Source: Paraburkholderia panacisoli (GTDB taxonomy: Bacteria > Pseudomonadota > Gammaproteobacteria > Burkholderiales > Burkholderiaceae). Taken from it: DNA of 64,000 bases. The notes beneath the pieces are model-generated. The model searched no databases. It was not told the origin of the DNA and saw only the letters and a list, made by a program, of their open reading frames with translations. This document shows, piece after piece, positions 16,889 through 23,843 of this stretch (its first letter is position 1; each line of letters begins with the position of its first letter). The position numbers were made by a program, and so were the translations under genes. The stretch spans positions 1 to 64,000 of the forward strand of contig NZ_VTUZ01000028.1 of NCBI RefSeq assembly GCF_008369935.1, read 5' to 3'.

Positions 16889-17662
16889 ATGTTGCGAAGC
16901 ATAAAGAGTCTTCATGGATGCACCGTCGCGGCACGTGACGGCGACATCGGAAGCGTTGATGATGTCTATTTCGACGACGAAGCTTGGGGCGTGCGCTACC
17001 TCGTGGTCGACACGGGAAACTGGATGCGTGAGCGGCAGGTACTGATTTCACCGTATTCGGTGAAACACATGGACCGCGAATCAGGCACCGTCCACGTGCA
17101 TCTCACACGGCAACAGGTGCGGGATAGTCCGAACATCGATACGCATAAGCCGGTGTCGCGTCAGCACGAAATCGACTACCACCTTTACTATGGCTATCCG
17201 ACGTACTGGGGTGGTCCAAACATGTGGGGAATGGGAGCTTACCCCGCATTCGACGTACAGGATGTCTCGCCAGAACCAGCATCGGAGGCACTCCCGCGCC
17301 CCGACCTGGACGCAGATCAAGTGCCCGCGGACGTCCATCTGCACAGCACAAATGTCGTAGAGGGCTATCACATCGAGGTAGCCGATGGCAGCATAGGTCA
17401 CGTCTCCGGTTTCATTTTCGACGACATTGCATGGGCCATTCGTTATCTGACCGTCGATACGCGAAACTGGTGGCCCGGTGGCAAGGAGGTGCTGGTGGCA
17501 ACACGATGGATCGACCTGATCGACTGGGTTGGCTCTACCGTTTCTACCCGACTCAGTCGCGACGCAATCAAGAATAGTCCTGAGTACGACGACTCCGTTC
17601 CGCTCAGCCGCGATTACGAAAAGAGACTCCATGAGTTTCATGGCAGGGATGGATATTGGTGA
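16889..17662 (+). CDS. Protein with two PRC-barrel domains
   Basis: 257 residues. Two repeated PRC-barrels: the first includes DGDIGSVDDVYFDDEAWGVR and YLVVDTGNW, the second DGSIGHVSGFIFDDIAWAIR and YLTVDTRNW. Each is followed by a helix ending in PxSRxxE. The linker between them contains a Tyr/Trp/Gly-rich stretch (YHLYYGYPTYWGGPNMWG). GAAGGAG precedes the ATG. No signal peptide. Tandem PRC-barrel proteins are frequent in Burkholderiaceae stress clusters; the ligand is unknown. Confidence 0.88.
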   Translation: MLRSIKSLHGCTVAARDGDIGSVDDVYFDDEAWGVRYLVVDTGNWMRERQVLISPYSVKHMDRESGTVHVHLTRQQVRDSPNIDTHKPVSRQHEIDYHLYYGYPTYWGGPNMWGMGAYPAFDVQDVSPEPASEALPRPDLDADQVPADVHLHSTNVVEGYHIEVADGSIGHVSGFIFDDIAWAIRYLTVDTRNWWPGGKEVLVATRWIDLIDWVGSTVSTRLSRDAIKNSPEYDDSVPLSRDYEKRLHEFHGRDGYW

Positions 17663-17755
17663 GGATAGCGCGGGGTGTTCGCGTGCCGGGGACAGTAGCC
17701 GTACGGGAGCGCATTGCCCCGCAATGTAACGCTTGAGCCCCTGGGCGCGGACACC

Positions 17756-17932
17756 CTACGACCGCTTCCTGAACTGCTCTTTCGCGTCGCCGTATGTGGC
17801 CTGTGTCTTGCCGACGACCTGTTCGATCCTGCCTTTCACCCTGGTCGTTGCACTTCCAGTGACTTTGCCGACCATTTCCTTCAACTGTCCTTTTGCCTCC
17901 TTGACGCGGCCTTTCACCTGATCCCTGTTCAT
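17756..17932 (-). CDS. CsbD-family stress protein, copy 2
   Basis: 58 residues, MNRDQVKGRVKEAKGQLKEM, the mirror-image paralogue of the gene at 8559-8735 with the same length and the same AAGGAGCAATGTC leader. Both lie beside a DUF3309 gene in the same relative order. Confidence 0.9.
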   Translation of the reverse strand: MNRDQVKGRVKEAKGQLKEMVGKVTGSATTRVKGRIEQVVGKTQATYGDAKEQFRKRS

Positions 17933-18054
17933 GACATTGCTCCTTGAAATTGACGGATGCCTGTGCCTCACGACACGCAGCCGGCCACTCGTTTTTCAGA
18001 TGAAACGCTGCGCAACGACGGTCGCGAAGAATCCTTCGGGCAAAAATTTCACGC

Positions 18055-18210
18055 CTATATCCTGCCCAGAACGAGTAGCACTAGCACGACGATCAACACC
18101 ACGCCTAGCACGCCGCTGGGCATATAGCCCCACGAACGGCTGTGCGGCCAGGTCGGTATCGCACCGATCAATATGAGTACCAGCAAGACTATCAATATTG
18201 TTCCCAACAT
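18055..18210 (-). CDS. DUF3309 small membrane protein, copy 2
   Basis: 51 residues with the DUF3309 core WPHSRSWGYMPSG between two hydrophobic helices (MLGTILIVLLVLILIG and VLGVVLIVVLVLLVLG). Same length as the copy at 8277-8432 and in mirrored position. GAAGGAGAAGG upstream of the ATG serves as ribosome binding site. Confidence 0.85.
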   Translation of the reverse strand: MLGTILIVLLVLILIGAIPTWPHSRSWGYMPSGVLGVVLIVVLVLLVLGRI

Positions 18211-18585
18211 GGCCCTTCTCCTTCCCGACTCCGTGTTTTGACGAGACCGGTCGCCGCGCTCCCGCTGGTTGCCCGGAATCTTCATGGCTTCCGCGAGGTA
18301 TCTCAGCAACGTTCAATTTGAAGCTGGCGGGCATCCCCGACACTCCTGAAAGATCTCTACAGTAGAGTCAGCGTGACCTTGATTTGCCACGCAGTCGGTA
18401 CGGTGGTGGACGCCAGGATCTCTTTGTTTGTAGTGGCCGCTCCGCGTTCACGAGGAGCGAGTGCCGACGCCCGGCCAGGGCCCTCTAGTTGTCGGACTGG
18501 GCGTTCAATTGCGCTTTGGCCGGTGGGGAAATGGTTCGGCGCGAGCCATTGGACAATCCGTCGTCATGAACGGAAGATTTGCCTC
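18211..18585. other. Upstream region of DUF3309 copy 2
   Basis: The part next to the DUF3309 gene is a diverged inverted copy of about 8080-8276. The rest shows no gene. It should contain the promoter for the DUF3309 gene and the terminator of the regulator gene at 18586. Confidence 0.4.
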
Positions 18586-19305
18586 TTATATCGCCTTCAG
18601 ATCAGGCAGCAATCGGTTGAACTCCCGTCTCACCACGCCATAGCATTCACACACGCGTTGTTCTAGCCCCGGTCTGTCCAGCACCTCGATGTGGCCATGA
18701 CTATAGCGAATCAGCCCCGCGTCCTGCAGTTTCAGCGCCGCCTCCGTCACGCCGGATCTGCGCACGCCAAGCATGTTGGCGATGAGCTCCTGCGTCATCG
18801 TCAGCTCATTCGAGGGCAGGCGGTCCATGCTGAGCAGCAGCCAGCGGCACAGTTGCTGGTCGATCGAATGATGCCGGTTGCAAACGGCGGTCTGGGCCAT
18901 CTGCGTGATCAGTGCCTGCGTATAGCGCAGCAACAGCCGCTGCACCACGCCGGCTCGATGGAATTCCTCTTTCAGAATCCTGGCATCCAGCCGATACGCC
19001 GCGCCTGCGCTTTGCACGATCGCCCGGCTTGGTGTGGTTTCCCCGCCCATGAAAAGTGCAATGCCGATGAGCCCTTCGTTGCCCACAATCGCAATTTCGG
19101 CGGACGAGCCGTCTTCCATCACGTACAGCGGCGAGACGATGGACGTGGTCGGAAAATACACGTCATGGAGGCAATCGCCCGATTCGTACACGACGTGCCC
19201 CAAGGGCATCTCAACCGGCACCAGATGGGGGGTAAGGCGAAGCGATTCCGCCTCGGGCAGAACCGCGAGCAGGTGATTTTCTTTGAAACGAGGTTGAGTT
19301 TGCAT
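18586..19305 (-). CDS. Crp/Fnr-family regulator, copy 2
   Basis: 239 residues, the same length as the paralogue at 7029-7748 and nearly identical over long stretches, for example LLLRYTQALITQMAQTAVCN and the helix-turn-helix MTQELIANMLGVRRSGVTEA. The start at 19305 is preferred over one 8 codons upstream because GGGGGAG precedes it in the same position as in copy 1. The recognition helix is identical, so both proteins should bind the same operators. Its promoter block is at 19476-19491. Confidence 0.9.
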   Translation of the reverse strand: MQTQPRFKENHLLAVLPEAESLRLTPHLVPVEMPLGHVVYESGDCLHDVYFPTTSIVSPLYVMEDGSSAEIAIVGNEGLIGIALFMGGETTPSRAIVQSAGAAYRLDARILKEEFHRAGVVQRLLLRYTQALITQMAQTAVCNRHHSIDQQLCRWLLLSMDRLPSNELTMTQELIANMLGVRRSGVTEAALKLQDAGLIRYSHGHIEVLDRPGLEQRVCECYGVVRREFNRLLPDLKAI

Positions 19306-19475
19306 GTGTCGCTCCCCCGGCAGCCCCACAGAAACCGCACCGTCTTCGCCGGTTTGTTCTTCACAACGTCAGGATCGACGGCAGTTGGGCGAAAGCGTCA
19401 GACAAATTGGCGAAGACGCCGCGGCGCGGCAATGCGCAGCCGCACTCCCTGAACTCCGAGTCTGACTGGACCCTC

Positions 19476-19491
19476 TTTAAATTATAGTTCG
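19476..19491 (-). promoter_or_regulatory. Promoter block of Crp/Fnr gene copy 2
   Basis: On the minus strand CGAACTATAATTTAAA, identical to 6881-6896 and preceded by a similar GCGCAAG stretch. The start codon is 171 bp downstream. The remaining sequence up to 19740 shows no gene. Confidence 0.6.
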
Positions 19492-19740
19492 CTTGCGCAC
19501 GATGGGATGGTACGTCGCGGCGCGCTCTGACGGCTGTCAGCCATGGCTGGGCGGGTGATTGATCAAGCCGTTCACCTTCAAAGTGAGTACGTCGATCGGC
19601 GACGTTGCGGCACATCTTCACAACGCAGAACGGTCGGCGTCCACGATGAGTGGCGCCAGTCGATGTTCGAAGTGCGACCGGCTTGCGTCAAACGAATCCG
19701 CAATGATCCAGCGGACCACGTTTCCGGGCAGTCCTGCGTT

Positions 19741-20139
19741 CTACCGGAACTGGAGCGGTATAAACAGGCTGATGCCAGGTGCCGACTCCGGCGCGTAGAC
19801 CACGGGTGGGGGCGCATACACATAGTCCTGGTTGCCGTAGTCGTCGCCGCGACGGTGATCATTGTTGGGATGTTGATAAGCCTGCCGGTTGCCGTGATCC
19901 GACTGATGCCCCTGGTTTTGCCGAGACCCGTTATCCATGCCATGTTGCTGTGGATGTCCCTGCTTATGCTGATAGTTGTTATTCGCGTCATGCTGTTGTT
20001 GGCCCTCCTGGTTGCCGTTGCCTTCGCCAAAGGCCGGCGCGATGGACATGCCGCCAATGGCCAATGCCAGGCCAACTGCAGTCATGATTCTGGTCTTCAT
20101 CGAGCCCGTGCACGCGGCTCGCACTGCTGGGATTTTCAT
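19741..20139 (-). CDS. Secreted Gln/Asn/His-rich protein
   Basis: 132 residues. The N-terminus carries a long signal peptide (MKTRIMTAVGLALAIGGMSI is its core). The mature part is a low-complexity stretch rich in Q, N, H and G (for example HANNNYQHKQGHP-like runs), followed by VYAPPPVVYAPESAPGISLF, a Pro-rich tail seen in many Burkholderia exported proteins. The start at 20139 is set by AGGAG ahead of the ATG. It is probably periplasmic or surface associated. Function is unknown; a metal-binding role for the His stretch is speculative. Confidence 0.75.
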   Translation of the reverse strand: MKIPAVRAACTGSMKTRIMTAVGLALAIGGMSIAPAFGEGNGNQEGQQQHDANNNYQHKQGHPQQHGMDNGSRQNQGHQSDHGNRQAYQHPNNDHRRGDDYGNQDYVYAPPPVVYAPESAPGISLFIPLQFR

Positions 20140-20210
20140 GATGTTCTCCTGTCTGCGGTCCGGAACCCTACTGCGGTGCCGGTCCGCTTCCCGTTGCGGG
20201 TGTCTCGAGA

Positions 20211-20387
20211 TCACCCCTTCGTTGCGGAGTGATGATGGTCAGTCCAAAAAATCAGATCGGCATTCTTCTTCTGGACGTCGGACATGCTGTCGTACAGCGC
20301 CTGAAACGCAGGAGTAAGCTTTCTGATGCCGTCCGCATGGGCGTCAGCGATCTGGCCGTAGGACTTGAGATCGTCGACAGCGCTCAT
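20211..20387 (-). pseudogene. C-terminal fragment of LTXXQ/Spy-like protein
   Basis: The frame contains LKSYGQIADAHADGIRKLTP and AFQALYDSMSDVQKKNAD, typical of the second half of periplasmic LTXXQ-motif (Spy/CpxP-like) proteins. No signal peptide or first LTXXQ motif precedes it, so the gene is truncated at its 5' side. Confidence 0.55.
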
Positions 20388-20849
20388 GCTGTTGGCATTC
20401 GCTGTTCGCGCCTGTCTGCTCGGACGCAACCATCCCCGCCCGGTAGTGCCATCGGGCATCCAGACGCACGCCGTCCGCCTCACGAAGAAGGTCACTTAAA
20501 GTTATCGTCGCGCGCTCCGCCAGAGCGCTTCGAAGCCGGCATGTTCCCGCTATGCGGCAACGCCGCCAGATTGTGGTTCAGGATCGATCGCGCTTGACTT
20601 GCCAGTCGAGGCAACGCAGGCGCTAACCATATCCCGAACCGACGTAGCATAGCGATCGGCGCTGAGCGCGCTCTGGAGGTCCTCGATCCACTGATGCGTA
20701 TCGCCCGTCGGCCAGAGGCCCACGACGATCAATGCGTGCGGCAAGCACTGCCGAACACGTCGCAGAAGGTAGCGCAGGTGGGAAGGGATGCCATTGATGT
20801 TCAGATAGAAGGGAGTCGTCGCGATCGCCTTCAATGCCCCCGCGTGTGT
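20388..20849. other. Decayed region between two gene remnants
   Basis: One minus-strand frame (about 20580-20770) contains LPHALIVVGLWPTGDTHQWI, which looks like a real protein fragment but which I cannot assign to a family. No intact gene is present. Confidence 0.35.
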
Positions 20850-21183
20850 CTGAGCACCCTGGATCCGGTTCATGGCGGGAGGGCACAGCGGCCACCTGCA
20901 CATGGTGAGCTTTCTGCAATGCCATCTCCACAGCAGTGGTCGCCGGCAACCCCTCAAGCCGCGCGTGGTAAAGATCGAGAATCAAGCCGAAATTCGCGTC
21001 GCCTATCGTATCGACCCACTTCAAAGCGTCACATAGTGAACCTATGAGGTAACCCGGCACATCCCGCTGGTTGATTGCCTCCACGAGGAGGGTAATCTTG
21101 AACTGATGGGCAACGGTTACGGCATACTCGATGTTCTCGATAAAGGCAGGCAGCGATGCGGATACGTCGGCAATCGAGCTCAC
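20850..21183 (-). pseudogene. Hydroxypyruvate isomerase-like fragment
   Basis: The frame contains ITLLVEAINQRDVPGYLIGS, then LDLYHARLEGLP and HHVQVAAVPSRHEPDPG. These match the middle of hydroxypyruvate isomerase (Hyi), a TIM-barrel sugar isomerase with metal-binding Glu, Asp and His residues. Both the N-terminal third and the C-terminal end are missing, so it is a remnant. Confidence 0.65.
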
Positions 21184-21321
21184 GGCACAATAAGACGATC
21201 ACCGCGCGCAATTGAAAACGCGGCACCATTACGGCGCCGCGTCTGCTGCGATGATTGACAGCGAATGGGCTTGTTGACCTCGGCTCTTGACTTCGTTGGC
21301 GCGCTTGCCCAGCTGGCTCCC

Positions 21322-21456
21322 TTACTTGGGCTCTTGTGCCTCATTCTTGATCGCCTGGCCGCCCTTCGAAATGTCCTGGCCTGCGCCCGCCATCGTGCTG
21401 CAGCCGGTGAGAACCGCGGTACCAGCAATCAGCATCCATGCAATCAGTCGAATCAT
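21322..21456 (-). CDS. Entericidin-like small lipoprotein
   Basis: 44 residues: MIRLIAWMLIAGTAVLTGCS, with the lipobox LTGC, then TMAGAGQDISKGGQAIKNEA. This is the EcnA/EcnB entericidin pattern of very short lipoproteins. AGGGGAAG precedes the ATG. Family members are stationary-phase envelope lipoproteins linked to osmotic stress and bacteriolysis in enterobacteria. The partner gene is not seen. Confidence 0.82.
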   Translation of the reverse strand: MIRLIAWMLIAGTAVLTGCSTMAGAGQDISKGGQAIKNEAQEPK

Positions 21457-21560
21457 TATCTTCCCCTTGTTCAAATCAGGATCGGAGCAGATTAATTTTA
21501 GACGATTTAGCTGTCGGTGCTGCCTGCTTCGCCTGTCAGCATCGACTGACGCAGCATCGT

Positions 21561-21997
21561 GACGTGGGCGGCGATGCAACGGTCATCGTGCTGAAGGTTG
21601 GTGCGAGTCGCAACGTCGATACGTCAACCGCATCCGCGCCGGTATAGGCGTGCTGACCAACGCCGGCCTGATAGCCGGCGCGTCGCCGGAAAGCATCACG
21701 TTCACGACCCAGAATCTGACAGCCAGACGGCTTGCGCGGGAAGCGGGTTGCATGCGGGTGCAGCAGACGGGAGGCACACTCTCGCTGCCGGCTTCACCAA
21801 AGGAGGCACTCGCGCAGCACCTGTCCGGCGGGACGATCAGCAGCGCGCCCAATCTCGATGGATCGGTGAGTTCGAGCAGGCATACCGACGACTATGACCG
21901 GTATCAGGATATTCCCCCGCCTCGCGTGGACGAACTGGTTGCCGCACTGAATGAAGGGCGCAGCCTTCCCGGACTTGATCTGACTCGCCTGCTCTAA
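21561..21997 (+). pseudogene. Third SYLF-domain copy, truncated and frameshifted
   Basis: 21561-21645 encodes VGGDATVIVLKVGASRNVDT then STASAPV, matching the C-terminal part of the two SYLF lipoproteins. A stop and frameshift near 21645 interrupt it; similarity resumes in the next frame with LTNAGLIAGASPE. After that the sequence continues open to 21997 without resemblance to the intact copies. The N-terminal three quarters are missing. Confidence 0.7.
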
Positions 21998-22639
21998 ACG
22001 AGCGATGATATTGTAAGAATCGCGATGCGCCCCAACACATGGCATGCAGGACGCCCGGCAATTGCGGAGGCCCGACGCTTGGACCCTGGTCGGTCCAGTC
22101 GCCATCGCGCTGCCGGAACTCGCCCGGACTTAGTAGCACGTAAACTCCCCCCGGCGGAGCCGAGTTGCACGTCATAGCGACTTTTTAAGTGCCGCCGGGG
22201 TCAGGAGGAAATCTTGCCGGTGGGTGCTTCTTGATGTTGTGCTGGATGATTTCTTCTCGAGTCTCGGAGCCCAATGTCCCTATACCGTAGCGTCGCTGTC
22301 CGGAACGAGCCGAGAGTATGAATCCCTTGATAATAGATCCGGCCTTTGCTGGCACGATGCGTTCAACGACAGGAAAGGAACGTAAAGCCGCCTTGAGAAC
22401 ACGCTGCGAGCTGAGTCTCGAGCTGATCGGCCGACTCGTCTGCCCGGCGTCGCAAGCGGTGCGCACCGGATGCCATGCGCAGCATTGCGCTAAAACATGG
22501 GCAGATTTGGGTTTGCGTCCAGTTGTGATGCTTGCGGCCTCCTGCGACAATCGTATGCGATCGAGTAAGGACGCCCTTCTCATGAATGTTTGAAGGTCTG
22601 AAGCTAAGTGTCCACGTGGACACATGAACTCAGACTGCA
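21998..22639. other. Gap before IS66 element
   Basis: No recognisable gene. The last 40 bp carry a 16-bp palindrome in front of tnpA. The left end of the IS66-type element probably lies within this stretch (a possible start is GTAAGGACGCCCTTCTCATG at 22565), but no matching right end was identified. Confidence 0.35.
22608..22623. promoter_or_regulatory. 16-bp palindrome upstream of IS66 tnpA
   Basis: GTGTCCACGTGGACAC is a perfect palindrome 17 bp before the tnpA start codon, positioned to block transcription or translation initiation. Probable operator. Confidence 0.5.
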
Positions 22640-23137
22640 ATGAACGATAATCGAGACCTTCGAAGCAGGTTGGTTGCTGGCCAGAAACGGGACGGCCGGC
22701 GTGAATTCAATGAAGATGCTGTGCAAGAACTCGTCGCACTATGCCTGAAGCCGGGCGTGTCGATTGCGCGCATGGCTATGGATCACGGCGTCAATCCAAA
22801 CCAGTTACGCCGATGGATTGCGCGCTACCAGCAGCAGATTTTGCACGGTCCCCGGCATCCAGAGCCGATGGTAATCGATGGTGTCGCGATCGACGCGTGC
22901 GCCTCGACTGTCAGAAGCATCGAGAATGCGAGTTCGGCGTCGGCCTTTGTGCCTGTCGTCTCCGAGTCGCTGCCGCGGTCGATGCCGTTTCCTGCGGAGC
23001 TGTCGATCGCGCTCACGCTTCACGTGCGGTTAGCCAACGGGGTCGAGTTTGACCTTGGCGAGGCAAACGTCGAAGAGATCGAGACAATCATCCAGATGCT
23101 CGGGAGGCTGGCGTGTTCCGGTTCGACGAAGGTCTGA
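22640..23137 (+). CDS. tnpA: IS66 accessory protein TnpA
   Basis: 165 residues. The N-terminal part contains the helix-turn-helix of IS66 TnpA (RREFNEDAVQELVALCLKPG, NPNQLRRWIARYQ). The C-terminal part (LTLHVRLANGVEFDLGEANV) matches the second conserved block of this family. It is required with TnpB for IS66 transposition, though its exact role is not known. It overlaps the tnpB start by 25 bp. It appears complete. Confidence 0.88.
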   Translation: MNDNRDLRSRLVAGQKRDGRREFNEDAVQELVALCLKPGVSIARMAMDHGVNPNQLRRWIARYQQQILHGPRHPEPMVIDGVAIDACASTVRSIENASSASAFVPVVSESLPRSMPFPAELSIALTLHVRLANGVEFDLGEANVEEIETIIQMLGRLACSGSTKV

Positions 23138-23306
23138 AGGTCTATCTGCACCGCGACCCGGTCGATTTCCGCTACGGAATGAACAGCCTTTCGATCCTTG
23201 TTGAGCAGGCGATGCAACTGAACCCGATGGATTCGTCGCTTTACGTATTCACGAATCGGCGATGTGATCGCATCAAGATCCTCGGTTGGGATCACAACGG
23301 ATTCTG
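23113..23306 (+). pseudogene. tnpB: IS66 TnpB, N-terminal part (gene interrupted)
   Basis: Starts with GTG at 23113 and reads MFRFDEGLKVYLHRDPVDFR and on to KILGWDHNGF, the standard TnpB N-terminal two thirds. It stops matching at 23306, where the nested element begins. The rest of the gene is at 25948-26110. TnpB is an essential IS66 protein of unknown biochemical function. Confidence 0.88.
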
Positions 23307-23353
23307 CAAGCCGCCTACATAAAACCCACGGTACGGTAGTCGAAACTCGAACG

Positions 23354-23839
23354 GTGCGGTATCCATGGCATCCGTGGCACGGAAAACAGGTTGTAGTGCG
23401 TAAGGCGACTGGGGCGCGTACGGCATACGTATATTGGTGCGCTCTCGATGAGCGGGCCGTGGAGGGCCAGTTCTTCGAAGTGCCGAAATGGATGCTGGAT
23501 GCGGCCGCCTGCGCGACGATGCGTTTGGGTGACGTTGCGCAGGTTGACCTGGAGGCGCTGCGAGCTGTCGTGGATTTGCTTCGAGCGTCGCCGTCGCGGT
23601 GTGCTGAAAAGATCAGGCAAGCTCAGTCTTCTTCTCAAGGAGACACTGATGAGCGACCGCCTATCGTTGAAGAATGCCAACCAACTGACGTTGTCTCTGC
23701 CCGGACCGAACGGGCTGACGTGGGAGCAATTGCCGGCGCCCGTGCGCGAGGAGTTGACGCGGTTACTGGCAAATCTCCTGACTCTGGTGGTCAACGGCCA
23801 TCGGGCTCCAGTCACGCTTTGCGGGGAGGCGAACAATGA
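23354..23839 (+). CDS. Small protein upstream of recombinase (DUF5372-like)
   Basis: The first 90 codons contain TVRYPWHPWHGKQVVVRKAT and VEGQFFEVPKWMLDAA. Their HPW-x-G opening resembles DUF5372 proteins, which accompany serine recombinases in other bacteria; this assignment is from memory and tentative. The start is unclear: GTG 23354 is the first plausible codon inside the element but lacks a ribosome binding site. The 3' part overlaps the next gene in another frame almost completely, so the true end may lie earlier or a frameshift may exist. Confidence 0.5.
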   Translation: MRYPWHPWHGKQVVVRKATGARTAYVYWCALDERAVEGQFFEVPKWMLDAAACATMRLGDVAQVDLEALRAVVDLLRASPSRCAEKIRQAQSSSQGDTDERPPIVEECQPTDVVSARTERADVGAIAGARARGVDAVTGKSPDSGGQRPSGSSHALRGGEQ

Positions 23840-23843
23840 GTGA
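23649..23843 (+). CDS. Small recombinase-operon protein, unknown
   Basis: 64 residues, MSDRLSLKNANQLTLSLPGP then NGLTWEQLPAPVREELTRLL. The ribosome binding site AAGGAG precedes the ATG and the stop overlaps the recombinase start codon region (ATG at 23836, stop at 23843), indicating translational coupling. The predicted C-terminal helix is amphipathic. I do not know the family; a helper or directionality role for the recombinase is an inference from the operon. Confidence 0.7.
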   Translation: MSDRLSLKNANQLTLSLPGPNGLTWEQLPAPVREELTRLLANLLTLVVNGHRAPVTLCGEANNE

